From NCBI GenBank assembly GCA_005804885.1, contig SYOX01000083.1, positions 30,457-94,456 on the forward strand: a stretch of 64,000 nucleotides of DNA, written 5' to 3'. Below the pieces are notes generated by a model. The model was not told the DNA's origin, did not search any database, and saw nothing but the letters and a program-made list of their open reading frames with translations. This document shows, piece by piece, positions 8,779 through 17,316 of the stretch. This DNA comes from Pseudomonadota bacterium (GTDB taxonomy: Bacteria; Myxococcota_A; Bradymonadia; Bradymonadales; GCA-2716585). Position 1 is the stretch's first letter. Every line of letters starts with the position of its first letter. The translations under genes and the position numbers were made by a program.

Positions 8779-9174
8779 TCAGTTGTTCTTCTTCAAGGTC
8801 ATGACGGCCTTGAAAGCGATGGTGCCTTGAAAGTCGACTGATGTCAGTGTCACACGCAGAAATCGTGCGAAGTCTGATGCCGAGGCGAGGATGTCCTGAG
8901 TGAACACACCCCCTCCGGTGACGTTGACGGTCTGGGTGTCAAGCGGGGGAAAGTACTGCTTGTCGTTGGAATGCTGCAGATCGATGGTGAAGGACAGGCT
9001 GCCTGCGGGGGGGGAGAGGGTTTCGACGAAGTACTGGATGGAGACCAAGGTGTGGCCCAGGGCATCGTAGGCCTTCTCGGCGGGGGGGGTCCAGGACGAG
9101 GGGGCCGTCCGGGTGCCCCCGAGGTGGCCGAGGGTGATCAACTGGTAGGGCACGATCTCAACGATGGTGGTCAT
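8779..9174 (-). CDS. Small paralogous protein B of the AT-rich block
   Basis: This 131-residue protein, MTTIVEIVPYQLITLGHLGGT, has a strong Shine-Dalgarno (GAGGAGCCC) before the ATG. Compared with protein C it aligns through the whole length. Both have the PYQxITLG opening, a TxxSW/NTW turn, a Gly-rich turn before a strand (VTGGGVFT against ITAGGGTIN), and FARFLR against FARYLR followed by a strand ending in basic residues. No known domain was recognised. The 18-25 bp gaps to its neighbours indicate one transcript. The fold is probably all-beta. A structural or carbohydrate-binding role near the beta-helix proteins is speculation. Confidence 0.75.
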   Translation of the reverse strand: MTTIVEIVPYQLITLGHLGGTRTAPSSWTPPAEKAYDALGHTLVSIQYFVETLSPPAGSLSFTIDLQHSNDKQYFPPLDTQTVNVTGGGVFTQDILASASDFARFLRVTLTSVDFQGTIAFKAVMTLKKNN

Positions 9175-9239
9175 GGGCTCCTCAGGCGTTGGGGCCTGGT
9201 CGCGGGGCGACGCCAGGCACGTTGATGCTCACCGTTTGC

Positions 9240-9887
9240 TCACCGTTTGCTCAGCTTGAGCAAGACTCTGAGAGCGAAGGTCTCAGGATCCGAGTTGAAG
9301 GAAACGAGTCGAGGTCGAAGGTAGCGGGCGAACTCGGCGATGTAGCGGGGGGTCTGGACGTTGATGGTTCCGCCGCCCGCAGTGATCGGCGTTTGAACCT
9401 TTGAGGAGGGGATCTCCTCGAAGACGAGGTTGTCCTCCGCGTGATCGACGGCAAACAACAGCCCACCGGGGTGGCTGCCCGTGGTCGGGACAAGCGCCTG
9501 GATGCTGACCTGGAGGATCCCGAAGTTGTAGCCTTCGGCGTCCACCGACTCCTCCCTGGGTCTGGCCCAGGTGTTGGGCGTCAAGCTCCCGCCGCTCCCT
9601 CCCAGTGTGATGGTCTGGTAGGGGATCAGTTCGATTTCCATGTCATCACCTTTTTGACGGCTCTTATAGGTCATGTTCTCAGATCCCTCAAGAGCCGAGT
9701 CCACATTGGGAGAGAGCGCTGCATGCGCGGTCTCTCCATTCGCCTCACTGTCGAGTTTTCGAGCCAGCCTCTCGATCAAGATCTCTCGCATCAGCCCGAA
9801 GCTGAATGAATTTTTCCGATCAGACCCCAAAAGTCTTGTCAAGAGGGCATCCACGGCACCCATCGCCTCGTTCCGGCTGTCTTGCAT
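9240..9887 (-). CDS. Small paralogous protein C with N-terminal extension
   Basis: The C-terminal 133 residues (MEIELIPYQTITLGGSGGS onward) are a third copy of the small paralogue family. Upstream in the same frame is an extra region of about 82 residues with the helical run REILIERLARKLDSEANG. The ATG at 9887 has GGAGGG at good spacing and gives 215 residues. The ORF-track start is a GTG at 9908. An internal ATG at 9641 also has AAGGTG just upstream and would give a protein the size of A and B. Both starts may be used, or the extension may be a targeting or assembly segment. The gene follows the long beta-helix gene closely on the same strand. Function is unknown. Confidence 0.7.
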   Translation of the reverse strand: MQDSRNEAMGAVDALLTRLLGSDRKNSFSFGLMREILIERLARKLDSEANGETAHAALSPNVDSALEGSENMTYKSRQKGDDMEIELIPYQTITLGGSGGSLTPNTWARPREESVDAEGYNFGILQVSIQALVPTTGSHPGGLLFAVDHAEDNLVFEEIPSSKVQTPITAGGGTINVQTPRYIAEFARYLRPRLVSFNSDPETFALRVLLKLSKR

Positions 9888-9909
9888 GTCGGCGCCCTCC
9901 GGCTTCACC

Positions 9910-12900
9910 TTATCCTTGAGTTCGGTTCAGCATCCCCCAGATACTTGCAATTTGTTGGTTTCTTTCACCAACGTCAAGACTAGTAGTAGTTCCTATAACC
10001 TCAAAATTGATACTCAGCCAACGCTCAAACGTCCGCTCAAAAGATCTCAACCACATATCGCCCCTCACGCCAGAGTCAAAGCCAAATCTCAACCCTGCGA
10101 GGTTTAGATTGTTGTCGATTCCAAAAGCTTCTCTGCCAATAAATTCGTCCGGCAATCTTTCGGCGAGAATATTTCGACATCCAATAAACACGACCTGATT
10201 CGGATCTGATGGTTTTATCCCCCCGGTTCCGATAGCGGAATAAACAATCTCCGGATACAAGTCCTCCGATACGTTATTTTGGTTTGTTGGCTCTTGCCCA
10301 AACATGAACAACCGAGACTGCCTCACATGACTGGCGGGCGTTGCACTATGGCGAAAAACGTTAAAATGTAAATACTCGCGACTGTTGATCGTCAATCCAT
10401 CCAATGACGCATTAAAAAATATCCCCAAGCTGTTAGCACTGTTAAGGGATAGGGCCAGCTTAGAGTTAAAAGTTGACTCGCTAACAAAAATCTCCCCCCC
10501 CGTCACATGCAAGCCCTGATCAAAATCTTCGTGAATGTGGCATCCCGTCACAACCAACCGATTTGACTTGCTCGAACTCATTCCATAAATCGCCACAAAT
10601 TTGCTGAGTTGCTGTCTGTTGATTCTTCGAAGACCCTCATCCAAAGGCACCCCGTCAGGGCGAAAGCAGCAATTGACAAACTCAAGATGCTGAACATTTT
10701 CTGGGTCATTAGGAATCAAGAGATTGTATAAACCTCGAGCGTTCCGCCTTGTCTGAATTTCGACAGGGTTGTTTCCATCAGTGACAATGTTGAGATCGTC
10801 AATGACAACATTCGGATCCTCGACGATCGAGAAAGAGCAGTTTTGAAATGTGACGTTGTAAGGATTGATGATCCGACCGAACTCGCCTGCATTATGAAGT
10901 CCTGTAGCAATCCCGCTGTTCATCACTCGAACCGTCGAACCGCTGGCGCTGAGGTTGAAGGGTGGCGCATCGGATTGAACATTGTTGAGATACGCGGCGG
11001 CACCTTGTTTGAGGCCAATGTCCAAATCACCGTCCCTTAAGTGAATGTTTTCGCCCAGGAAACGTGAGGGCACGGCCCCATCCAGCTCGATGTCGATCCC
11101 ACTGCTCAGGAAGACATCCCCTCGTGCGATGTTTCGACCCTCAGTGGTCAAATTCTGGACCATGGCGTCCGTGGTCGCAGAGCCAGTCAAGGTCAAGCCC
11201 CCACGGAAGCAGTTGACTGTCTGGCAATCGGAGATCTGAGCCAGAGCATTACCCGCCACTGAAAAGCCATCGCCGCCACTGTTGTGAATAAAGCACCCTT
11301 GAAGGTTGATCAGCGCCTTACCCCGTTGCGCACCCATAAAGACCCCACTCATAAACTCCATCTGAAACTTCTCGAAACCCCTTCGATCACCATCATCGAT
11401 TAGAGATGAAAGATTCATATCAAAGTTAAATCCAAAGATGGAGAACAGACTAGAAGTTTTTAAAGGTTGATCATATGTCTGCGTTGTAAAACATCTGCCC
11501 AGATTAAACTGTCCATTATGGGTCAGCCTTGGACCCACCCGATTTTCATAATCTTCAAGGGCCACCGCTTCATTGATCACGGCCTCATTGAGGCAAGAAA
11601 TTATCCTGTTATTGCGATCATCGACGCTGACCAGACCATTAAGATCACATTCGATCCGTAATCGATTCGGGCCAATCATCTGTCCCGAAAGGTCTGGTTT
11701 TAGAGAGAGCTTCATCGAAGCTTCAATCACCGACTGCAAACTAATCAAATCCAACCTGATATCACTTTCTGGAAGAACCTGGATGAAGTCGCCTAATCCC
11801 CCAGCCACGCCTCTCACATTTCCTATGTCTAGGGGAGCGGGCGGGACATTAAAGCTTCTTAATCTTGCTGAAAGCTCGTTAAATACCGGAGTCGAATCCG
11901 CCTGGTGCCAATTGGATTGAGGGTCCAACTCGCCAGGGTCCAATTCGCCACGATGAAAATCAAATTTGGATCTTATCTCATTTGCGAACTCAGAGAGGCG
12001 CGCCAGATCTGTTTCATTATCATCGAGGTTTGCAGTAATTACCTGATCGCTGATATCGCCCTTGTGAAGGTCTTGAGCCGAAATGTGGCCGTTAAAGTCA
12101 TTTTTAAGAGCTATAAGAAGTGTGCGGACGGCTTCCGCTGTATCAAGAGGAATCTCTAAAGCATTGCCTGGGATGCTCTGGTGTGTTGTGTCCTTGGCTA
12201 TAGCTGAATCATTCCTTCTAAATTGAAAAGATCCACCATGAAGGGCAAGGCCAATCGACCCGCCAAACCGCCGCTGAACCACCTGGCTGTTGCGGTGTAA
12301 GTGGAGCACTACCCGAAGCTCGTTGGCAAGCCGCGCTATGCTCCCCAAGTCCGCCGTAGCCTCCAGCTCTGGAAGAACCTCCGAGGACGCCTGGCGGATC
12401 ACGGCCCCCAAACCGTCGTAGGTCAGACCCTCTTTTAGGTGAACCTCCGTGACCGTAAAGGTTCCCCGGAACTTGATCGTCTGCCCCAGCCGACCGCCGC
12501 GCTCTAAACGGGCGGCATCAGCGGCATTGACACAAGCCTGGATCGATAACGTCGTCGGTGTGATGCGCTCAAACTGCCACACGGTGTTAGGTGGAGTACC
12601 ACCGACCCTGTTCATCGTGACCATGGTGGACTCGGCCACACCACTCGCGGCACCCCACCATTGCGGGTAAAGAACCCCGTTCTTCAAAGGAGCTCGAACT
12701 TGCCGGGTGTCTCCCCTCACCCCACGCCACTCCTCTCCCCCAAAGATTCGGTAAGGCCCGGCCTGAACGTAGCCATGGATGACCGTCTCATAGCCATCGC
12801 CAATCGGTAAAAGTTGAGCGCCTGGATCGAAGACCAGCGTGATGTTCTCGTGAAACGTGACTGCGCTCTCAATTCGATATGTACCAGGAGAGAAGTAGAT

Positions 12901-13041
12901 GGTGCCTCCTCCAGCATCTTGCACGCTATCTGACAATGCCTTCAAACCAATGAAGTCGTTATGAGAACCATTGCCAAGGACAGGCTCATCAGGCACCAAA
13001 CGACTGTTCTTGGCGAAGTACCACTGGCCTTCAAGAGACAT
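9910..13041 (-). CDS. Long right-handed beta-helix protein (pectate-lyase/tailspike-like fold)
   Basis: This protein has about 1043 residues. The N-terminal module has AGGGTIYFSPGTYRIES, ITLVFDPGAQL, VIHGYVQAGPYRIF and VLYPQWWGAASG, the opening of phage tailspikes and pectate-lyase-like helices. Many short strand/turn repeats follow in the middle (for example LINLQGCFIHNSGGDGFSVAG). The C-terminal region contains GVRGDMWLRSFERTFERWLS, comparable to GDIWR in the frameshifted paralogue. I saw no signal peptide, lyase active-site residues or autotransporter domain. Base composition is much lower in GC than the flanks. The GTG at 13047 overlaps the upstream stop; the ATG at 13041 is preferred. 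It probably binds or cleaves a polysaccharide, or is a surface fibre. This is inference. Confidence 0.7.
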   Translation of the reverse strand: MSLEGQWYFAKNSRLVPDEPVLGNGSHNDFIGLKALSDSVQDAGGGTIYFSPGTYRIESAVTFHENITLVFDPGAQLLPIGDGYETVIHGYVQAGPYRIFGGEEWRGVRGDTRQVRAPLKNGVLYPQWWGAASGVAESTMVTMNRVGGTPPNTVWQFERITPTTLSIQACVNAADAARLERGGRLGQTIKFRGTFTVTEVHLKEGLTYDGLGAVIRQASSEVLPELEATADLGSIARLANELRVVLHLHRNSQVVQRRFGGSIGLALHGGSFQFRRNDSAIAKDTTHQSIPGNALEIPLDTAEAVRTLLIALKNDFNGHISAQDLHKGDISDQVITANLDDNETDLARLSEFANEIRSKFDFHRGELDPGELDPQSNWHQADSTPVFNELSARLRSFNVPPAPLDIGNVRGVAGGLGDFIQVLPESDIRLDLISLQSVIEASMKLSLKPDLSGQMIGPNRLRIECDLNGLVSVDDRNNRIISCLNEAVINEAVALEDYENRVGPRLTHNGQFNLGRCFTTQTYDQPLKTSSLFSIFGFNFDMNLSSLIDDGDRRGFEKFQMEFMSGVFMGAQRGKALINLQGCFIHNSGGDGFSVAGNALAQISDCQTVNCFRGGLTLTGSATTDAMVQNLTTEGRNIARGDVFLSSGIDIELDGAVPSRFLGENIHLRDGDLDIGLKQGAAAYLNNVQSDAPPFNLSASGSTVRVMNSGIATGLHNAGEFGRIINPYNVTFQNCSFSIVEDPNVVIDDLNIVTDGNNPVEIQTRRNARGLYNLLIPNDPENVQHLEFVNCCFRPDGVPLDEGLRRINRQQLSKFVAIYGMSSSKSNRLVVTGCHIHEDFDQGLHVTGGEIFVSESTFNSKLALSLNSANSLGIFFNASLDGLTINSREYLHFNVFRHSATPASHVRQSRLFMFGQEPTNQNNVSEDLYPEIVYSAIGTGGIKPSDPNQVVFIGCRNILAERLPDEFIGREAFGIDNNLNLAGLRFGFDSGVRGDMWLRSFERTFERWLSINFEVIGTTTSLDVGERNQQIASIWGMLNRTQG

Positions 13042-13043
13042 GA

Positions 13044-14999
13044 TCACATAGCCTCATATGGTAAAAAGTAGATTTTCTCGTCTCTCGGGCGATCGTCGTC
13101 AGAGCCGGCGCATAAGTAGAACAGGCCGTGGTCTGGATTAAAACCTATGCATCCGCCAAGATTTCTAGCCTCATCCGTCAAAACAATATCTGCACTATCC
13201 ACCCGATATATCGATGGGGCTACAGGTCCGAAAAACACGTAAGTCCTGATCTTGTCGCCCTCAAATCTGCCCGTAAGAAACAAATCGCCAAATCCGTCCC
13301 TATTAATGTCTTTAGAGGCTAAATTGTATCCCACTTTCTCTCTCTCTATACCCCATCCGATGAAAGAAATATTTATGTCCTCGGAGTATGTTAGCTGTGC
13401 AGGAGGTCCAATAATTAGGTATGTGCGACCGCGATCATACCCACTGGGCGATGTCAGCATTAAATCGTCGAAACCGTCGTTATTTTGATCCTCAACGACT
13501 ATTGCCCTATTACCAAGAGCGGATCCAATGTTGCTACCTGCGACAACAGCATTGGCGCCGTCCAAACGATACCTGCCTTCCAATGGACCATAAAAGAGAT
13601 AGGCTCCGCCCTGCACCAAAATATTTGTGGGTCGGCTTCCTTCAGCCCCAATCAAGATATCCGCGATCCCATCGCCATTGACGTCCCCTGAGTTGATGGG
13701 AGCACTCCCAGCGTTAGTGGCGGAGTCAAACTCAAACATGGCATCGGCTTGAAGAAGCTCCGTTCGCTCTCGGAGCGGATTCAGCCACAGAGAAATACGA
13801 CCCCTTAAAGTTGACGTAAAGACAAAATCATCGGCTCCATCATCATTAATATCTCCTAATGAGTTGATGCCTGATCCGCTTATTAATGAGTTAGGAAGAT
13901 AATCAATACGCCAATCAGGCTCGTTAACCCTTAAACAATCGAGGAGGCCTTCATGATAATGATCGCAATAAACCCCTTCTTGCACAGGGCCGAAGTAGAT
14001 GCTATATCCAAGATAGTGATCGCTCGAAGCAACAATTACATCGTCGTATTGATCGCCATTAATATCTCCGAGCCCAACTTTAGCCGTTCTTTGAGCAAAA
14101 TACACCTGGGCTTCACCAGCAAGGCTAATCTCTCGATCTCGGGGAAAAGGCCCGTACATCAAGAACGCACTTGAGGGGATGTCATTCTCCACCAGGATGT
14201 CAAAAAATCCATCGTTGTTAACATCACCTGTCGCCAAAAACGAAGTGGTAGAATAAAGATCGATGTCCCTGAAGGTGTGTACCGCATAGTCCTGTACCTG
14301 TCTCGTTCGAGAGGCCACGCAAGCGGGCTCACCCGCACAGATGACCGTTTCGGTGTCCGTGCAGATATAATGATTACAGCCCCGACAAGACGAGCCTGGC
14401 TCGTGGGCCAGCTCCGCGCAGCCTCCACAGGCATTGATGCGCTCATCTTCACAGCGCAGCGCGTTGTTCCCGTCGCACTGCAAGGTCCCATTCGAACAAA
14501 GACCACAAGGGCTGCCTGGTTCTTGCTCCAGTTGGGACTGACCACCGCAAGCATTCAAGACCACACGGGCATCAGGCTCCACGTCAGCGAGATCAACGGC
14601 GGCATCTGTCTGGGCGTCTGGAACCCCTGGCTCTTCGTCGCTGGAGTCCAAGGCATCTGCCACCATGCTGTCGAGAACCTCAGCGTCCATGTCGCCCGAG
14701 TCAAAGACCTCCATTCCAAGGTCTGGCCCAACGTCCAGCACCTCCGTTTCTCCATCGCCTGGGTCAACCACGACATCCACCAGAGCGTCTGGGCTCTCAA
14801 CATCTCCATCGTCGGGATCGTCCGCATCGCGTGGCGTGTTCGATACATCCGGCTCCACCGCACCCGAATCCAACGAACGCTCTCCTTGGCTCGTTGGCGG
14901 ATCCGAACACCCCGCAGTAGACCAGCCAATCAAAAGCAAGCTCAGGGCCATCCGCCAAAGCGCAAATCCGACTCGTTGACTCTGAAGAAACCTTTTCAT
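13044..14999 (-). CDS. FG-GAP (VCBS/integrin-like) beta-propeller lipoprotein
   Basis: This 651-residue exported protein has an N-terminal signal with lipobox STAGC and then an Asp/Pro-rich acidic linker of about 110 residues. Two Cys-rich units follow (ACGGCAELAHEPGSSCRGC and a preceding copy). At least six calcium-loop blade motifs come next: GDVNNDGFFD, GDINGDQYDD, GDINDDGADD, GDVNGDGIAD, EDQNNDGFDD and KDINRDGFGD, as in integrin-alpha-like FG-GAP propellers. It is expected to be a surface or periplasmic lipoprotein with a calcium-stabilised seven-bladed propeller. It lies between two beta-helix genes in one minus-strand transcript, which suggests a shared extracellular role. The acidic linker resembles those of myxobacterial lipoproteins, so the donor may be a relative. 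Confidence 0.85.
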   Translation of the reverse strand: MKRFLQSQRVGFALWRMALSLLLIGWSTAGCSDPPTSQGERSLDSGAVEPDVSNTPRDADDPDDGDVESPDALVDVVVDPGDGETEVLDVGPDLGMEVFDSGDMDAEVLDSMVADALDSSDEEPGVPDAQTDAAVDLADVEPDARVVLNACGGQSQLEQEPGSPCGLCSNGTLQCDGNNALRCEDERINACGGCAELAHEPGSSCRGCNHYICTDTETVICAGEPACVASRTRQVQDYAVHTFRDIDLYSTTSFLATGDVNNDGFFDILVENDIPSSAFLMYGPFPRDREISLAGEAQVYFAQRTAKVGLGDINGDQYDDVIVASSDHYLGYSIYFGPVQEGVYCDHYHEGLLDCLRVNEPDWRIDYLPNSLISGSGINSLGDINDDGADDFVFTSTLRGRISLWLNPLRERTELLQADAMFEFDSATNAGSAPINSGDVNGDGIADILIGAEGSRPTNILVQGGAYLFYGPLEGRYRLDGANAVVAGSNIGSALGNRAIVVEDQNNDGFDDLMLTSPSGYDRGRTYLIIGPPAQLTYSEDINISFIGWGIEREKVGYNLASKDINRDGFGDLFLTGRFEGDKIRTYVFFGPVAPSIYRVDSADIVLTDEARNLGGCIGFNPDHGLFYLCAGSDDDRPRDEKIYFLPYEAM

Positions 15000-16260
15000 C
15001 GACGGCTATTCCTGGTGGATCCTGGATAAAGCGGCCCACTGTGTTGAGTTTGATGTGCTGGTTCCTGATTGGACACACACCCACTCGTAGTCCTGACCAA
15101 CTCGCGGCGTTGTCAACCTCCAGATATCGCCCTTCAGACCTGCATCTGATGCCCGGGGTTCAGACGTTCCGTAAATCAAGCGCTGTCCAAGCGAATTGAT
15201 CAATCCTATGGGTGGGCCATGAATGATGTTTTCTTCATTGGTGAGCGTTGTCGAAAGATGTGTGATCTTGATTCGTCTTGAATCACTGAGGAAAGACAGA
15301 TAAGCAACACCTTCGTCGTCGGCCAACCTGGACAACTTCACATGGCCAATTCTAAGCAATGCTTCCGCCGTTGGATGAGCTAAAACTTCAATTCCAACTC
15401 TGGACTCCAGCAAGATTCCGTGGATCGTCGCCCTCAATCCGCACTTATAAAAAAGAATTCCCTTGTGAAGACCACTTCCAAATCTACAGTCCTTGATTGA
15501 GAGTTCGCTCTGGCTAGAACTTGTGCCGACCGAAACTATACCAATAAAGGTGTCTGTCAGCTGAATATTGTCAGAATTGTCCGACATTAAAAATTGACAA
15601 CTCGCAAGAGATATATACCCTTTGGCGTCTTCGGATTCAGGCCAAGCGAGCGTGAGCGCTGTCACAGCCTTGCTTCGCGAACCCGCGCCACGATGAATTA
15701 TGAAATCACAATTAGCGAGCGAGTAAAAATTTGACCCCGTGATTAGCGCTGATTTGTGAATATTGAATTCACAATTAGAGAACTTTGCCCTTCCTTCATC
15801 TCCTTTTAAGGTGAGCCCGTTGGACAATGTATTGGTAAACAACAGAGATGCCTGGTTGAATTGTGCTTCAATAGAACCAAACATTGAATTGCTGATAAAA
15901 GCCGTGCCGAATTGATCCTCTCCCTCCGGGACCAGTGAAAGCGACTCCAAGCGCAGTGTACCATCACACACAAAATTAGAAACTTGAAGGGACGTACCGT
16001 CAAGCATCCCATGAATCGAAGTGGCAACACCAAAAGCACGGCTGTTGATGACTTGTAACCGGAGCCCAGCGAGCGCCGTCAAGCCGACAAGGGAAGAATT
16101 CATAAAAGAGCAGTTGGACACCAGAACGTGGACTGGAAGATCTCCGGGCTCCAGAGTCAGTAAGCTCGTAGACTCAACATCATCAGAATCAATGTTGCCA
16201 AGATCGTCTTGATCGCCAAATGTGAATCCATAAATGGTGGTCAAGAGAGATAAGTCGACA

Positions 16261-16268
16261 GTGTGTGT
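16261..16268 (-). repeat. (AC)4 dinucleotide tract at the frameshift
   Basis: On the coding strand the sequence reads CGCGACACACACTGTCG. One additional AC unit restores the open frame across the split beta-helix gene, so this tract is the simplest site for the lesion. Slipped-strand loss of a unit would produce exactly this state. Confidence 0.6.
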
Positions 16269-16713
16269 CGCGATACGTGATGGCGAGAGATCCGTAAATC
16301 TCCGTGCCTTCTCCAAGATAGGTCTTCCCAAAAGGAAGTCTGACTGTTCTGCTGAACACATACTGACCAGAGATGAACCGAATGATTCCTGGGCCGCGCG
16401 GGAGGCTCTTGAGCATGAAGCTCATCCCACTGCTGTTCCCATCCGCAAGTGATTGAATGTTGTCGTTGACGCCAGAAAGTACCGATACACCCCACCACTG
16501 AGGGAAAATCTCGCTCCTGTGATTCCCGAGGCGAAATTTCCCACTTCCAGATGTTTGAAAGATTTGGTGAGGACCCGCCTGAATGTGGCCATGAATCACA
16601 ACAATGGCATTGCTGGCAACAAGAGTGGCTGCTTGATCAAAAATAATCTGAACGCTTTCGGGTATGTCGATGGAGGCTGTCAGAATGTGAGTGCCGTTCG
16701 AGAGAAAGACTGA

Positions 16714-16724
16714 CCCCCCCCCCC
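16714..16724 (-). repeat. Homopolymer of 11 G on the coding strand (C11 on plus)
   Basis: Eleven consecutive C on the plus strand give AGG GGG GGG GGG in the frame of the beta-helix gene (RGGG). It sits about 30 codons after the start. Gain or loss of one base would truncate the product early. It is the longest homopolymer I noticed in the window. Confidence 0.9.
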
Positions 16725-16812
16725 TTTGCAAAATTCCGCCAATAACCCTCCGAAGAGATATCTCACTCTCGCCACCAGAGGGTATAATGTTCCAGAATTC
16801 TGCCATAGGTAT

Positions 16813-16841
16813 TCTATAGGTGGCGCTCTTCAGGGTATGAA
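16813..16841 (-). promoter_or_regulatory. Candidate sigma70-type promoter for the beta-helix operon, apparently leaderless
   Basis: On the minus strand TTCATA (16841-16836), a 17-base spacer and TATAGA (16818-16813) place the expected start point near the A of the ATG at 16806. No Shine-Dalgarno precedes that ATG. This suggests a leaderless transcript. It is pattern-based only. Confidence 0.35.
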
Positions 16842-16977
16842 AAAACCCCGATTCCCTTGTTGCGGTGCTTTAACCATAAGCGGCTGGCCCGTACCGGCTT
16901 TATCCCCATCTTCTCTCAGCATAGGCAAGCCCATCTCGACTGTCAAGCCTTGAAATCGAGCGCTTACCCACACGTCA

Positions 16978-16994
16978 CAGGTTCGCTCAGTGAA
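16978..16994. repeat. Right copy of 17-bp direct repeat (island boundary)
   Basis: This is an exact repeat of CAGGTTCGCTCAGTGAA at 8178-8194, same orientation, 8.8 kb apart. It marks the point where sequence composition changes from the AT-richer block to backbone. Confidence 0.7.
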
Positions 16995-17316
16995 GGCCCT
17001 CCAGCAGAGTTCTCGCAGGCTGATGGCCTCAATGCAATGAGTCATCGAGCCCGTCAGTGACGTTGTTCTCTTGCATCACGAGGCAAGGGTTCCGCTGTCG
17101 AGGGGGGCCACAGGACGCCCTGTCTGGCGTCCCGAAGGGATCTTGGAGGCCGTCCTTGCCCCCCCCTCCAGGTCCTCGTTCGTTGAGCAAACCTGAGTGC
17201 AGACCTGCCCGCCGCCTCAGCATCCTTGTGCGCCCGGCAGGTTGGCGGTAACATACGCGCAGTTTGCCCCCGTTGACAACGCACGTCCTGCTCTGCGCGC
17301 ACCGCAGCAACCTCTC

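Larger units (their letters stand above)
15006..16806 (-). pseudogene. Second beta-helix protein, split by a frameshift at an (AC) repeat
   Basis: Two overlapping ORFs (16189-16806 and 15006-16361) are pieces of one gene. The upstream frame carries the same N-terminal module as the long beta-helix protein: GGGSVFLSNGTHILTAS, IIFDQAATL, VIHGHIQAGPHQIFQ, EIFPQWWG, then LPFGKTYLGEG. The other frame continues the helix repeats and ends with LKGDIWRLTTPRVGQDYEWVCV, a tail-fibre-like C-terminus. Adding one AC unit at the (AC)4 tract (16261-16268) joins the frames as YRDTHTVDLSLL and gives a 600-residue protein. A run of 11 G also lies in codons about 28-31. The break may be a real mutation, a phase-off state or a sequencing error. 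It is first in the minus-strand operon. Confidence 0.75.
8178..16994. mobile_element. Putative acquired island bounded by 17-bp direct repeats
   Basis: The interval differs visibly from its flanks in base composition: long AT-rich tracts between about 9.9 and 16.8 kb against a 65-75 percent GC backbone. It contains only minus-strand genes: one frameshifted and one intact right-handed beta-helix protein, an FG-GAP lipoprotein, and three small paralogues. Exact 17-bp direct repeats flank it. No integrase, transposase or tRNA target is visible inside, so if it is mobile it was moved in trans or has lost its mobility gene. Calling it an island is inference from composition and boundaries. Confidence 0.5.
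16807..17316. other. Intergenic region at the right end of the AT-rich block
   Basis: There is no convincing gene in these 510 bases. It holds the candidate promoter of the beta-helix operon and the right copy of the 17-bp direct repeat (16978-16994). To the right, composition returns to the GC-rich backbone leading to the cNMP-binding gene. Short ORFs in the track here lack ribosome sites and recognisable motifs. Confidence 0.6.

Noticed and set aside
16714-16724. G11 tract length change as the cause of the split beta-helix gene
   Set aside because: The sequence between the tract and the (AC)4 repeat is clearly in the correct frame, so the lesion lies at or near the AC tract instead.
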